DNA of 56,414 nucleotides from Roseovarius sp. MMSF_3281. Its GTDB lineage: Bacteria > Pseudomonadota > Alphaproteobacteria > Rhodobacterales > Rhodobacteraceae. The translations under genes and the position numbers were made by a program. Positions 1-8,474 of this stretch are shown one piece after another. The notes under the pieces were generated by a model that saw only the letters and a program-made list of their open reading frames with translations, was not told the DNA's origin and did no database searches. Numbering within the stretch: position 1 is the first letter of the stretch; every line of letters begins with the position of its first letter. The stretch spans positions 1 to 56,414 of the forward strand of contig NZ_JASHIM010000024.1 of NCBI RefSeq assembly GCF_030733685.1, given 5' to 3'.

Positions 1-437
1 CCCCCCCCGCCCCGGTCGGTGTCGTCCAGATCATCAACCAAGGCAAACCGCGCTTGCACCACCGGCGCCACCACCATCTGCGCCACCCGCATTCCGTGCG
101 TGACATGGAAGGCCTCTTGGCCCGCGTTCATAACAATCACCCCCAAAGGCCCGCGATAATCGCTGTCGATGGTGCCGGGACTGTTTGGCAAGGTGATCCC
201 ATGCTTCAGTGCAAGGCCGGACCTCGGCCGGATTTGCACTTCGTACCCCGTTGGGATGGCAAGCCTCAGGCCGGTTGGAACAAGGGCCCTTGCCCCGGGT
301 TCGATCACGATACCCTCGCGCGCGTCACCGGGAAAATTTGCCCGCAAATCAGCCCCCGCAGCGCCCGCAGTTTCATAGGACGGCAAACCAAGGCTCCGGT
401 CTGCCCCCTCATCCCAAATCATTGAAATCAGGACCAT
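1..437 (-). CDS. dut: dUTP diphosphatase (dUTPase), 3' end cut by the window
   Basis: Hydrolyses dUTP to dUMP and diphosphate, keeping uracil out of DNA and feeding dTMP synthesis. About 145 residues are visible from an ATG at 437. Trimeric dUTPase motifs appear in order: AGADLRA near residue 27, [10 protein letters not shown] near 74, the substrate-binding [10 protein letters not shown] near 90, and [11 protein letters not shown] near 117. The reading frame leaves the window in a glycine run (DRGGGG) where the family has its flexible C-terminal phosphate-binding arm, so only a few residues are missing. It lies 35 bp downstream of coaBC on the same strand, a pairing common in proteobacteria, and is probably co-transcribed with it. 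Confidence 0.95.
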   Translation of the reverse strand, partial: MVLISMIWDEGADRSLGLPSYETAGAAGADLRANFPGDAREGIVIEPGARALVPTGLRLAIPTGYEVQIRPRSGLALKHGITLPNSPGTIDSDYRGPLGVIVMNAGQEAFHVTHGMRVAQMVVAPVVQARFALVDDLDDTDRGGG

Positions 438-472
438 TTATACCCCTCGCCCCTTTCCAAACGTCCAGCCCT

Positions 473-1666
473 TCAGATCAGCGATTGCGCGATACGTTCT
501 GCAAGGCGGTTTGCGACGTCATCTTTTGACATACGCGGCCAATCCTCGGCCCCGTTTTCCGTAATCAAGGTAATATCGTTTTCCTTTCCACCCATGATTC
601 CGGTCCCGTGGCTGACATCGTTGGCAACAATCCAGTCACAGCCTTTGCGCTTTCGTTTGGCGGTTGCGTTCTCGACAACGTCATCGGTCTCAGCGGCGAA
701 CCCAACCACAAGGCCCGGGCGCCCATGGTCAAGCTGGCTGACCGTGGCAAGGATGTCCGGGTTCTCGGCAAACTCCAAAGACGGAAGTCCACCCTTTGTC
801 TTTTTCATCTTGCTCGTGCTGGCACTGGCCACCCGCCAATCGGCAACCGCCGCGGCAAATATCGCGGCATCGACAGGAAGCGCCGCCTGCACCGCCTCAA
901 GCATCTGTTGTGCAGTCTCCACCGGGACGGTCTCGACCCCTTGAGGTGGGGGAACATCCGCAGGGCCCGTGACAAACACCACCTCGGCGCCAAGCGAATT
1001 CAGCGCGCGCGCAATCGCGGTGCCCTGAGAACCCGAAGAACGGTTGGCGATATACCGGACGGGGTCTATCGGTTCATGCGTCGGGCCGGAGGTAACCAAG
1101 ATACGCTTTCCTGCCAATGGGCCGCTTGCCAAAGCCGCGTCAACGGCGGTGACAATTTCCAAGGGCTCGGCCATTCGCCCGGGGCCATGCTCGCCACAGG
1201 CCATATCGCCCTCGTTTGGGCCAGCAAACGCAATGCCGTCCGCTTTGAGCGTTGCGATATTGCGCTGTGTCGCCGGATGCTCCCACATGCGCACGTTCAT
1301 GGCCGGGGCAACCATAACAGGGGTATCCGTGGCCAACAGAAGCGTAGAGGCCAGATCGTCGGCATGTCCCTGCGCCATCTTGGCCATCAAGTCCGCCGTG
1401 GCCGGCGCAACAACAACCAGATCGGCGCTACGACTTAACTCGATATGGCCCATCTCGGCCTCATCCGTCAGATCGAACAGATCACGAAAGACCCTTTTTC
1501 CGGCCAGGGCCGATACCGACAGCGGCGTCACGAATTCTTCGCCGGCCCGTGTCAACACAGGCGTAACTTCCGCCCCCCGTTCACGTAGACGCCGGATCAG
1601 ATCAAGCGATTTGAAAGCCGCGATGCCACCGCCAATGATCAGAAGTATGCGTTTCGATGCCAGCAT
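473..1666 (-). CDS. coaBC: bifunctional phosphopantothenoylcysteine decarboxylase / phosphopantothenate-cysteine ligase
   Basis: Carries out two consecutive steps of coenzyme A synthesis: ligation of cysteine to 4'-phosphopantothenate and FMN-dependent decarboxylation of the product. The 397 residues fit the fused family. The N-terminal flavoprotein half has the active-site histidine in GHIELSRSAD (H74), the PAMNVRMW motif at 121-128 and the mobile flap with the catalytic cysteine in MACGEHGPGRM (C157). The C-terminal ligase half begins near 187 and shows SGPTHEPIDPVRYIANRSSG near 193-212. It is followed by dut and preceded after 64 bp by the ChaN-like gene, all on the minus strand. Confidence 0.96.
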   Translation of the reverse strand: MLASKRILLIIGGGIAAFKSLDLIRRLRERGAEVTPVLTRAGEEFVTPLSVSALAGKRVFRDLFDLTDEAEMGHIELSRSADLVVVAPATADLMAKMAQGHADDLASTLLLATDTPVMVAPAMNVRMWEHPATQRNIATLKADGIAFAGPNEGDMACGEHGPGRMAEPLEIVTAVDAALASGPLAGKRILVTSGPTHEPIDPVRYIANRSSGSQGTAIARALNSLGAEVVFVTGPADVPPPQGVETVPVETAQQMLEAVQAALPVDAAIFAAAVADWRVASASTSKMKKTKGGLPSLEFAENPDILATVSQLDHGRPGLVVGFAAETDDVVENATAKRKRKGCDWIVANDVSHGTGIMGGKENDITLITENGAEDWPRMSKDDVANRLAERIAQSLI

Positions 1667-1730
1667 GGGCGCGCCCCCTTTAAACCCTCGGCGACACTAG
1701 GCCCTGGCAGGTGAAGGGGCAAGGGCATGG

Positions 1731-2498
1731 CTATTGGAAGGCCGCGCAAGGGTCCGGGCGATTGACGGGCTGGGCCGAAATGACCTCGTCGAAGACACCA
1801 TGAAGTACGCCCCCTTCCTCGGCCTGCCCAACCACGTGAACCGAAAGGTCGGGCGCGGCGCGCTGCAAGTAAACGGGCATGCCCCAATCCCGCCGTGCAT
1901 GCCCATTGCCCGTAATGACCGCCACGGGGCCGCCGGTCTCGTTCATGGCCCGCACGGCGACACGCGCAAGTTCGGCATCGCGTAGCCTTTGGATATCGAC
2001 CATCGTTGGCAAAAGGTACTGAGGTAAAGCATCGCAATGCGCGGCCATCTGCATCGCTTCACGCTCTTCTTGCTGCGCTTCCGGCAATGGCTTCGTCAAA
2101 CCGAACCGCTCGGCATCACCGTTGAAACCCTCTACAATTCCTGAATCGAAAGCCGCACGCGCCACCCCCTGCGGGATCTGCGCCCCGTAAACGCGCGCTT
2201 GCGGCGCTGCCGCGAAAATCGGGTAATACATCGAAAAATCGGGCCAGCCAGACCCCGACCAATCAAGAGCGTCACCCAAATCGCTCTTGTTGGCACGGAG
2301 GTCAGGCGTAACACGCGCGGCCTGTTCTGCTGTCACCATTTCAAAAACCAAGGCGGCAGGTTTGAACTCTGCAATCAGTTCGGCCTGAACCTCATGGTGC
2401 CGCGGATTATCGTGAACCTCGCCAATCACGAGCACATCCTGCGCAAAGGCTGGCGCGCAGGGCAGGACAGCAAAGGCAAAGGCAAGCAACCGGATCAT
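1731..2498 (-). CDS. ChaN-family (DUF399) putative haem-binding exported protein
   Basis: A 255-residue member of the ChaN/Tiki-like family, whose characterised relatives bind haem and are linked to iron uptake. The N-terminus is a signal peptide (residues 1-19, ending AFAQD). The family signature follows directly: VLVIGEVHDNPRHHEVQAEL near 23-42, with the conserved Glu/His pair. A second conserved block, VAVITGNGHARRDWGMP, lies near 193-209. There is no lipobox cysteine at the cleavage site, so it is probably a soluble periplasmic protein rather than a lipoprotein. Its ATG overlaps the rpoH2 stop as ATGA (2495-2498), so it should be translated with that sigma factor. Confidence 0.8.
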   Translation of the reverse strand: MIRLLAFAFAVLPCAPAFAQDVLVIGEVHDNPRHHEVQAELIAEFKPAALVFEMVTAEQAARVTPDLRANKSDLGDALDWSGSGWPDFSMYYPIFAAAPQARVYGAQIPQGVARAAFDSGIVEGFNGDAERFGLTKPLPEAQQEEREAMQMAAHCDALPQYLLPTMVDIQRLRDAELARVAVRAMNETGGPVAVITGNGHARRDWGMPVYLQRAAPDLSVHVVGQAEEGGVLHGVFDEVISAQPVNRPDPCAAFQ

Positions 2499-3373
2499 GC
2501 CAAGAGATTCTGCACCTCTACACCATGCCGTTCAAGATGCTTGCGCATTTTCTCGAACGCTCCGGCTTCAAGCTGCCGCACGCGCTCCTTGCTAAGGCTC
2601 AGTTCCTCTCCGAGACTTTCAAGCGTACGCGGCGCATCCCGCAACTTCCGCTCTCGCACGATAAACCGTTCACGATCATTGAGCCGCGTCATCGCATCGC
2701 TCAACCAATGTCGCAAAGCTTGGTGATCGTGGTCTTGCTCAACCAGTTCATCACCGCGCGGCCCCTCGTCTTCAATCGTATCAATCCACTCGCGGCCCTC
2801 ATCTTCGACCGACTGGGTTGCATTCAGGGAAAAATCCGATCCGGACAACCGACCTTCCATCATTTCAACATCCCGAAGCGGCACCCCAACCTCATGCGCA
2901 ATCATTTCGCGCAGTTGGTAGCCATCAAGCTCTTCCCCTTGCGCCATGGCCTCACGCTCAATCCGTGCCTGTACGCGGCGCATGTTGAAAAACAGGGATT
3001 TCTGGCTGCTTGTCGACCCTGTGCGCACCATCGACCAATTGCGCATCACATAGTCTTGGATCGATGCCTTGATCCACCAGACGGCATAGGTGGAAAATCG
3101 CACTCCGCGATCGGGGTCGAATTTATCGGCCGCTTTCATAAGCCCAAGACCGGCCTCTTGAATAAGGTCGTTCATCGGCGCACCGTAGCGTTTGAACTTG
3201 GATGCCATGGAAATGGCAAGACGCATGTAGGCGGTGATCAGCCGGTGCAATGCTTCTTCGTCACGCTGGTCGCGCCATGCATAGGCAAGCCTGAGTTCCG
3301 TCTCCGCATCCAGCAATTCTGCCTTCATGGCGGTGCGGGACATCGAATTTGATTGCGGTGCGTCTAGTGCCAT
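2495..3373 (-). CDS. rpoH2: RNA polymerase sigma-32 family factor, RpoH-II type
   Basis: Alternative sigma factor directing RNA polymerase to heat-shock and oxidative-stress promoters. The 292-residue reading has region 2.1-2.4 (GLGLMKAADKFDPDRG, then FSTYAVWWIKASIQDYV near 93-109), an RpoH-box-like segment SSQKSLFFNMRR at 122-133, and the region 4.2 HTH (SLGEELSLSKERVRQLEAGA) near the C-terminus. I chose the ATG at 3373; in-frame extension to 3445 has no sigma-like sequence and would run through the promoter found at 3433-3460. In Rhodobacter sphaeroides, rpoHII is a direct RpoE target. The paralogue type (H-II rather than H-I) is inferred from the SSQKSLFFN sequence and the upstream promoter. 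Confidence 0.88.
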   Translation of the reverse strand: MALDAPQSNSMSRTAMKAELLDAETELRLAYAWRDQRDEEALHRLITAYMRLAISMASKFKRYGAPMNDLIQEAGLGLMKAADKFDPDRGVRFSTYAVWWIKASIQDYVMRNWSMVRTGSTSSQKSLFFNMRRVQARIEREAMAQGEELDGYQLREMIAHEVGVPLRDVEMMEGRLSGSDFSLNATQSVEDEGREWIDTIEDEGPRGDELVEQDHDHQALRHWLSDAMTRLNDRERFIVRERKLRDAPRTLESLGEELSLSKERVRQLEAGAFEKMRKHLERHGVEVQNLLA

Positions 3374-3432
3374 TGTTGACCCCCCGGTCCAACGCTCCTT
3401 GATTTGCGTCCTTTTGTCGTCAATCTGCAAGT

Positions 3433-3460
3433 GGTACGCAGGCACTGCGCTTTCGGATCA
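3433..3460 (-). promoter_or_regulatory. predicted RpoE (ECF sigma) promoter of rpoH2
   Basis: On the minus strand, TGATCC (3460-3455), a 16-base spacer and CGTACC (3438-3433). The same layout occurs upstream of rpoE and of the FAD-oxidoreductase operon in this window. Transcription would start about 50-60 bases before the rpoH2 ATG. TGATCC is the known -35 of Rhodobacter RpoE promoters; the assignment here is by motif only. Confidence 0.75.
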
Positions 3461-3479
3461 CAACAGGGCCAAGAAAAAC

Positions 3480-4001
3480 ATGCTTCCAAGATTGACTTTG
3501 GTGCTTGGCGGCGCTGCGTCCGGCAAATCCGCGTTCGCGGAATCTCTTGCCAAACGCACGGGTGGGCCACTGACGTATCTGGCAACGGCCCAGGTGTTCG
3601 ATGACGAGATGCAAGATAAGGTCGCACGCCACAGGGCGGAACGTGGTGCAGGATGGCGAACCATCGAAGAGCCTTTCGACGTGGGGCGCGCATTGGCCAA
3701 GGTCGAAGCGCATGAGACCGTTCTTTTGGACTGCGCCACCATGTGGCTAAGCAATCACCTTTTGGCGGAAACCCCGCTTGCCGAAGTTCAAGGCGCCCTG
3801 GTCTCGGGCCTTGCCGAATGCCCCGCGTCGGTCATTGTCGTTTCAAACGAAACCGGCCAATCGGTGGTGCCTGAAAACGCCCTTGCAAGGCGGTTTCGTC
3901 AAGCACAGGGCGAGTTGAACCAAGTACTCGCATCCAAGGCCGGGCTTGTGGTCAACGTGATCGCGGGTTTGCCGCTGGTTCTCAAGGGTGATCTTCCATG
4001 A
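3480..4001 (+). CDS. cobU: adenosylcobinamide kinase / adenosylcobinamide-phosphate guanylyltransferase
   Basis: Phosphorylates adenosylcobinamide and transfers GMP to it during assembly of the cobalamin nucleotide loop (also called CobP). The 173-residue reading from the ATG at 3480 begins with a beta-strand and P-loop, LVLGGAASGKSAFAES (Walker A GGAASGKS at 10-17). It continues with YLATAQVFDDEM and the conserved HRAERGAGWRTIEEP that contains the guanylylated histidine region. LLDCATMWLSN is the Walker-B-like block, and VSNETGQSVVPENALARRFRQ the second-half signature. An in-frame extension to 3327 lacks similarity. The stop overlaps the next gene as ATGA. It supplies cofactor chemistry relevant to the B12-dependent mutase at 33432-35411. 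Confidence 0.95.
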   Translation: MLPRLTLVLGGAASGKSAFAESLAKRTGGPLTYLATAQVFDDEMQDKVARHRAERGAGWRTIEEPFDVGRALAKVEAHETVLLDCATMWLSNHLLAETPLAEVQGALVSGLAECPASVIVVSNETGQSVVPENALARRFRQAQGELNQVLASKAGLVVNVIAGLPLVLKGDLP

Positions 4002-4570
4002 CGCGTGTTTTCTGGGTTCGCCACGGCCCGACACACGCCAAATCCATGGTTGGCTGGTCTGATCTGCCGGCCGATCTTGGCGATACCGCGCGCCTCGAAC
4101 GGCTTAAGGCGCATTTGCCACAAGACGCGGTCGTGGTCTCATCCGATCTTCTCCGCGCCTCGGCAACGGCTGATGCAATCGCGGGGCAACGCCTGCGCCT
4201 GCCTCATGACAAGGACCTGCGCGAAATACATTTTGGCGAGTGGGAACTTCAGGCATTCGATAAAATCCCGGATCAAGAGCACCTACGCGCATTTTGGGAC
4301 ACCCCCGGCGACATACGCCCCCCGGGCGGCGAAAGCTGGCACGAGGTCACGGCCCGCGTGAACGCGGCCATTCATCGCGTGCTAAGCCATCATCCGGATC
4401 GTGATATCATCGCGGTCGCCCACTTCGGTGCCATTCTGACCCAAGTTCAACAAGCACTGCGCGTCACCGCCTACGAGGCTTTCGGTCATCGCATCGATAA
4501 TTTGTCGGTCACCGAATTGCATAGACGGGAAAACAACTGGCAGGCGCTGTCCATCAATCACATGCCCTAG
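3998..4570 (+). CDS. histidine phosphatase family protein, possibly alpha-ribazole phosphatase
   Basis: A 190-residue member of the phosphoglycerate-mutase-like (histidine phosphatase) superfamily. The phosphoacceptor motif RHG is at residues 8-10 (FWVRHGPTHA), an acidic block REIHFGEWE near 76-84, and the second catalytic histidine in IAVAHFGAIL near 139-148. Overlap with cobU by 4 bp suggests the job of CobC, dephosphorylation of alpha-ribazole 5'-phosphate in cobalamin synthesis. Sequence alone cannot exclude another phosphomonoester substrate, so no symbol is given. Confidence 0.85.
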   Translation: MTRVFWVRHGPTHAKSMVGWSDLPADLGDTARLERLKAHLPQDAVVVSSDLLRASATADAIAGQRLRLPHDKDLREIHFGEWELQAFDKIPDQEHLRAFWDTPGDIRPPGGESWHEVTARVNAAIHRVLSHHPDRDIIAVAHFGAILTQVQQALRVTAYEAFGHRIDNLSVTELHRRENNWQALSINHMP

Positions 4571-4621
4571 CATTTGTGCGCCCGGAGACCCGCATTTTCA
4601 AACCTACCGGGCGGCCCTGCG

Positions 4622-4674
4622 TTAACACTTCTGAAACCATCCTGGCGCTACCCATGATTAACCAAGTTTAATCA
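4622..4674. promoter_or_regulatory. inverted repeat and CtrA-like half-sites upstream of yifB/comM
   Basis: TGATTAA (4655-4661) and TTAATCA (4668-4674) form a perfect 7-bp inverted repeat with a 6-base centre, ending 13 bases before the yifB ATG. TTAAC half-sites occur at 4622-4626 and 4658-4662. CtrA of alphaproteobacteria recognises TTAA-N7-TTAA(C) and TTAAC half-sites. The spacing here is 6, so binding by CtrA is a guess. Confidence 0.4.
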
Positions 4675-4687
4675 AAGGACTCCCAAA

Positions 4688-6202
4688 ATGGTCGCGCGCG
4701 CCTACACCGTCGCCTTCGAAGGGGTCGATGCCCGACAAGTCGAGGTGCAATGCGCGGTTACCCCCGGGATACCTGCCTTTTCCCTCGTTGGCTTGCCCGA
4801 CAAGGCCGTCAGTGAAGCCCGCGACCGTGTCCGCACCGCGCTCAGTTCCATGGCGATCGCGTTGCCTTCGAAGCGCATCACCATAAACCTTAGCCCTGCG
4901 GACTTACCCAAGGAGGGCAGCCATTTCGACCTGCCCATTGCCTTGGCCCTATTGGCCGCGCTTGATATCATCCCCGCCGACGCGGTCGAAGGCACCTGTA
5001 GCTTGGGGGAACTCTCGCTTGACGGATCGTTGGTGCCGGTTATCGGGGCGTTGCCCGCCGCCATGGCTGCCGCCGAGGAAGACCGGACCCTTCTTTGCCC
5101 CAAGGCCTCGGGCGCGGAAGCGGCTTGGGTCGGCGCGGCACAGGTTATCGGAGCGGCGAGCCTGGCCGATGTCGTGCGGCACTATACCGGGCAATCCCCC
5201 CTGGCTCCGGCCGAGCCGGGCGAAGTCAACGCCGACACGTCAGGCCGTGACCTGCTGGATGTCAAAGGGCAAGAGCGTGCAAAACGCGCGCTTGAAATTG
5301 CCGCCGCAGGCCGTCACCACCTGATGATGGTCGGCACTCCGGGGTCGGGCAAATCCATGCTGGCCGCGCGTTTGCCGGGTATCCTTCCCCCCTTGACCGC
5401 CCCCGAAGCTTTGGAAACCTCCATGATCCACTCGCTGGCCGGGCTTTTGGACGAAGGTGGCATCAACCGCACCCGCCCGTTTCGCGAGCCACATCATACA
5501 GCGTCAATGGCGGCCATCGTGGGCGGCGGGCGACGTGCTTCACCCGGTGAGATCAGCCTGGCACATAACGGCGTACTTTTCATGGACGAGTTCCCCGAGT
5601 TTCCGCGCACCGTTCTGGAAACCCTGCGCCAGCCGATTGAAACCGGCGAAGTGATCGTTGCGCGGGCCAATGCGCATGTGAAATACCCCTGCCGCTTCAT
5701 GCTGGTGGCTGCCGCGAATCCTTGCAAATGCGGTTACCTGTCTGACCCGGCGCGCGCCTGTTCGCGCGTCCCGCAATGCGGCAGCGACTATATGGGGCGT
5801 ATCTCTGGGCCGCTCATGGACCGTTTTGACCTGCGCATCGAAGTGCCGCCCGTCGCGTTCACCGATCTTGACCTTCCCCCCTCGGGAGACAGTAGCGCCG
5901 AGGTGGCCGCGAGGGTCGCGAAAGCGCGAACACTCCAGAATACCCGCTTTGCGGAAAGGGCGGGCATGTATTTGAACTCCGATGCCGAAGGCGAAGCCCT
6001 TGAAGACATCGCAACCCCGGATACCGAGGGCCGCGAGTTGATCAATAAGATGGCCGAGCGCTTTGGCCTAACCGCGCGTGGGTATCATCGCGTCCTGCGT
6101 GTGGCGCGCACGATCGCGGATTTGGACGGGGCCGAAACCGTCCGGCGCCCGCATGTGGCCGAAGCGGTCAGCTATCGCCTTACCGTCCCGACCGAGACGT
6201 GA
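4688..6202 (+). CDS. comM: YifB/ComM family Mg-chelatase-like AAA+ ATPase
   Basis: A 504-residue AAA+ protein. ComM proteins are hexameric helicases that promote branch migration of incoming single-stranded DNA during natural transformation and, in Rhodobacter capsulatus, gene-transfer-agent uptake. Residues 1-170 are the Lon-protease-like N-terminal domain (SLVGLPDKAVSEARDRVR, NLSPADLPKEGSHFDLPIAL). The Mg-chelatase-type ATPase follows with Walker A GTPGSGKS near 216-223, Walker B-like LFMDEFPEFP near 296, and the family cysteine cluster NPCKCGYLSDPARACSRVPQC near 343-363. The C-terminal domain contains LTARGYHRVLRVARTIADL. It is monocistronic and convergent with the esterase gene, whose end it overlaps by 23 bp. 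Confidence 0.94.
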   Translation: MVARAYTVAFEGVDARQVEVQCAVTPGIPAFSLVGLPDKAVSEARDRVRTALSSMAIALPSKRITINLSPADLPKEGSHFDLPIALALLAALDIIPADAVEGTCSLGELSLDGSLVPVIGALPAAMAAAEEDRTLLCPKASGAEAAWVGAAQVIGAASLADVVRHYTGQSPLAPAEPGEVNADTSGRDLLDVKGQERAKRALEIAAAGRHHLMMVGTPGSGKSMLAARLPGILPPLTAPEALETSMIHSLAGLLDEGGINRTRPFREPHHTASMAAIVGGGRRASPGEISLAHNGVLFMDEFPEFPRTVLETLRQPIETGEVIVARANAHVKYPCRFMLVAAANPCKCGYLSDPARACSRVPQCGSDYMGRISGPLMDRFDLRIEVPPVAFTDLDLPPSGDSSAEVAARVAKARTLQNTRFAERAGMYLNSDAEGEALEDIATPDTEGRELINKMAERFGLTARGYHRVLRVARTIADLDGAETVRRPHVAEAVSYRLTVPTET

Positions 6203-7076
6203 CCCAATGCGCCACTTGTTTTAAAGTTGCGCGCGCTTCGGGCAGAAGATTGTGAAAAATCGGCCAGACATGCGGCAGGTCATCTTCGATAACTTCCGTC
6301 ACCTCAACGCCAGCCTCGCGCAGATGCGTCGCCATCCGGCGCGTGTCATCCAAAAGGATCTCCGTTGTTCCTGCCCCGATCCACACCGGAGGGGCATCAG
6401 AAAACCGCGCATGCAACGGCGATGCACGCGGATCGCGCGGGCTTGCCCCCTGCAAATACATCTCGGCCATCTCATCAATACGCTCTGCGGGCAAAACGAC
6501 ATCGGTTTTACGATTACTCTCGACGCTTTGGCCGGTGAATTCGATATCCGTAAGGGGCGAGAAGGCAAAGCAGCCCAACGGCTTTTTCAATCCATGCTTC
6601 AAGGTTTCCGCCAATAACGACAAGGCCAAGCCACCGCCCGCGCTGTCGCCGCCGATCACCACGCCGCCGGGCCGCTGGGATACTTCTAGGTAAACGCTCA
6701 ATGCATCTTCAAGTGCCGCAGGGAAAGCATGGTCCGGCGCCAGCCTGTAGTCAACAAGGCAAGCCGAAAGACCGCTGAAGTGCGACAGATGCGCCAGCAT
6801 CGCCTGATGGGTTCGCGCCGACCCGAAAACATAACCTCCGCCATGAAAGTAAAGGATCACGGGGCTATCTTTACGCGCCCAAGGGCCTTCCACCCAAATG
6901 ACCGGAACACCGTCGATCGTGTCGTTGACGAACTGGGTTTCGCGTGGTGCGCGGAACCAGAAACGCGCCTTCCTCTCGAAACTCCGGCGCAGGATCTCAG
7001 GTGTTTTCGCACGGGCCAGATGTGGCCGTTCGAAAAACCGCAGGAACGTGTTTAGCACCGGGCGCATCAGGCTCAT
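6180..7076 (-). CDS. alpha/beta hydrolase of the hormone-sensitive-lipase esterase family
   Basis: Probable carboxylesterase, 298 residues. The oxyanion-hole motif HGGGY is at 78-82, the nucleophile elbow GDSAGG at 143-148 (S145), and the C-terminal acid and histidine lie in [10 protein letters not shown] and DLPHVWP. This is the bacterial HSL (family IV) arrangement. The start is taken as the ATG at 7076 because it forms an ATGA overlap with the gshB stop (7073-7075), indicating translational coupling; an ATG nine codons upstream is possible. No signal peptide is evident. Substrate unknown; relatives hydrolyse short-chain acyl esters. Confidence 0.88.
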   Translation of the reverse strand: MSLMRPVLNTFLRFFERPHLARAKTPEILRRSFERKARFWFRAPRETQFVNDTIDGVPVIWVEGPWARKDSPVILYFHGGGYVFGSARTHQAMLAHLSHFSGLSACLVDYRLAPDHAFPAALEDALSVYLEVSQRPGGVVIGGDSAGGGLALSLLAETLKHGLKKPLGCFAFSPLTDIEFTGQSVESNRKTDVVLPAERIDEMAEMYLQGASPRDPRASPLHARFSDAPPVWIGAGTTEILLDDTRRMATHLREAGVEVTEVIEDDLPHVWPIFHNLLPEARATLKQVAHWVTSRSGR

Positions 7077-8008
7077 GATCGCCGGTCCTCGATGGCCTCC
7101 CAAATCTTGGCAGCAACGTTTATGCCGTCAAACCGTTCAAGCTCCTGAATGCCTGTGGGCGAGGTCACGTTGATTTCGGTCAGGTAGTCGCCGATAACGT
7201 CGATCCCCACGAAAATCTGCCCTTTTTCACGTAAAAGCGGGCCGATAGCCTCGCAAATCTCGCGGTCCCGAGGCGTCAGGTCAACCTTTTCCGGTCGGCC
7301 TCCGACGTGCATGTTTGATCGGGTTTCACCTTGCCCCGGGATTCGGTTGATGGCGCCCACTGGCTCGCCATCGACCAAGATCACCCGCTTGTCGCCCTTT
7401 TTGATCTCGGGAAGGTACTTTTGCACGATAAGGGGCTCGCGGCTGAACCCGGTGAACAGTTCGTGCAGGGCGCTAAGGTTACGGTCCGCCTCGGGCAAAT
7501 GGAACACGCCCGCGCCACCGTTACCGTAAAGCGGCTTGAGGATAACATCGCCATGCGCCGCCTTGAAGGCGCGGATCGTTTCAAGGTCGCGTGCGATGGC
7601 GGTAGGGGGCATCAGATCCGGAAAATCCAAGATCAACAGTTTTTCAGGGTAATTGCGCACCCAGAACGGATCGTTCACCACAAGTGTACCGGGTGTCAGC
7701 CGCTGCAACAAATGGGTTGTGGTGATGTAGAACATGTCAAAGGGCGGATCCTGCCGAAGCCAGACAACATCGACCTGCGAAAGGTCAACGGTTTCTTCGT
7801 CGCCCAATTCAAAATGGTTCCCCTCAACACGTTGTACTTGCAAAGGCCAACCGCGCGCCATGACACGACCTTCCACGTAGGAAAGGCGATCCGGCGTATA
7901 ATAGAAAAGCTCGTGCCCGCGTGCTTGCGCCTCTTCGGCAATGCGAAACGTGCTGTCGGCGTTGATGTCGATTGGCCCGATCGGGTCCATCTGAAAGGCG
8001 ATTTTCAT
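7073..8008 (-). CDS. gshB: glutathione synthetase
   Basis: ATP-dependent ligation of glycine to gamma-glutamylcysteine, the second step of glutathione synthesis. At 311 residues it matches proteobacterial GshB. The N-terminal substrate domain starts [20 protein letters not shown], a GshB hallmark. The ATP-grasp part shows [17 protein letters not shown] near 153-169, [21 protein letters not shown] near 195-215 and the metal-binding C-terminal block [21 protein letters not shown] near 273-293. It precedes and overlaps the esterase gene and is 61 bp downstream of yraN. Confidence 0.97.
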   Translation of the reverse strand: MKIAFQMDPIGPIDINADSTFRIAEEAQARGHELFYYTPDRLSYVEGRVMARGWPLQVQRVEGNHFELGDEETVDLSQVDVVWLRQDPPFDMFYITTTHLLQRLTPGTLVVNDPFWVRNYPEKLLILDFPDLMPPTAIARDLETIRAFKAAHGDVILKPLYGNGGAGVFHLPEADRNLSALHELFTGFSREPLIVQKYLPEIKKGDKRVILVDGEPVGAINRIPGQGETRSNMHVGGRPEKVDLTPRDREICEAIGPLLREKGQIFVGIDVIGDYLTEINVTSPTGIQELERFDGINVAAKIWEAIEDRRS

Positions 8009-8020
8009 CGGCAGCCCCCA

Positions 8021-8040
8021 AGGTCTCTGGTTCCAGACCT
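8021..8040. other. short inverted repeat upstream of gshB
   Basis: AGGTCT (8021-8026) and AGACCT (8035-8040) are perfect 6-bp arms around 8 bases, in the 61-bp gap between yraN and gshB. It could be a weak stem-loop in the mRNA or an operator. No T-run follows on the minus strand, so it is not a convincing terminator. Confidence 0.3.
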
Positions 8041-8069
8041 ACATGGGCCATGCGCTGTGCAAGCGCAAA

Positions 8070-8474
8070 TCAGAAATGGCCAAACGCGTTTTTTATGATC
8101 TGCGCTTGCCCATTGCCATCAACAACTGCCAGATCGAACCGAACCTCGGTCAGTTGCCCGGATGACAGCCGCCCAAGGTATTCCGCCGCAGAGTTGCGTA
8201 TACGTTGGATCTGGTTGGGTCTCAGCCGCGCAATGGCCTCATCGAAACATTTCGCTTTCTTGACTTCGCAGAACACGATTTCCGGCCCATCTTGCAGGAT
8301 CATGTCGATTTCACCGCCCTGCCCGCGCCACCGTTCGTCAAGGATCCGTGCGCCAAGGCGCTCATAGGCGCGTGCGACATTCTTCTCGGCGGCCACCCCT
8401 GACAAATAGGCCGCTTGTCCGCGCAATTTCCGCGTACGTTTCGACGTCGAATCGGCCGCACCTTCAGTCTTCAA
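8070..8474 (-). CDS. yraN: YraN family protein (UPF0102), nuclease-like fold
   Basis: A 134-residue member of the UPF0102 family, predicted restriction-endonuclease-like fold, function unproven. The core motifs are GVAAEKNVARAYERLG near 27-42, RWRGQGGEIDMI near 49-60 and the Glu-X-Lys catalytic-type strand IVFCEVKKAK near 66-75, followed by RIRNSAAEYL. It overlaps rsmI by 4 bp (ATGA at 8471-8474), the rsmI-yraN pair being a widespread bacterial arrangement often next to the LpoA gene, as here. Confidence 0.9.
   Translation of the reverse strand: MKTEGAADSTSKRTRKLRGQAAYLSGVAAEKNVARAYERLGARILDERWRGQGGEIDMILQDGPEIVFCEVKKAKCFDEAIARLRPNQIQRIRNSAAEYLGRLSSGQLTEVRFDLAVVDGNGQAQIIKNAFGHF

Noticed and set aside
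3374..3480. Cobalamin riboswitch upstream of cobU or ecm
   Set aside because: No B12-box-like conserved sequence is seen, and the cobU leader is too short (under 110 bases shared with the rpoH2 promoter).
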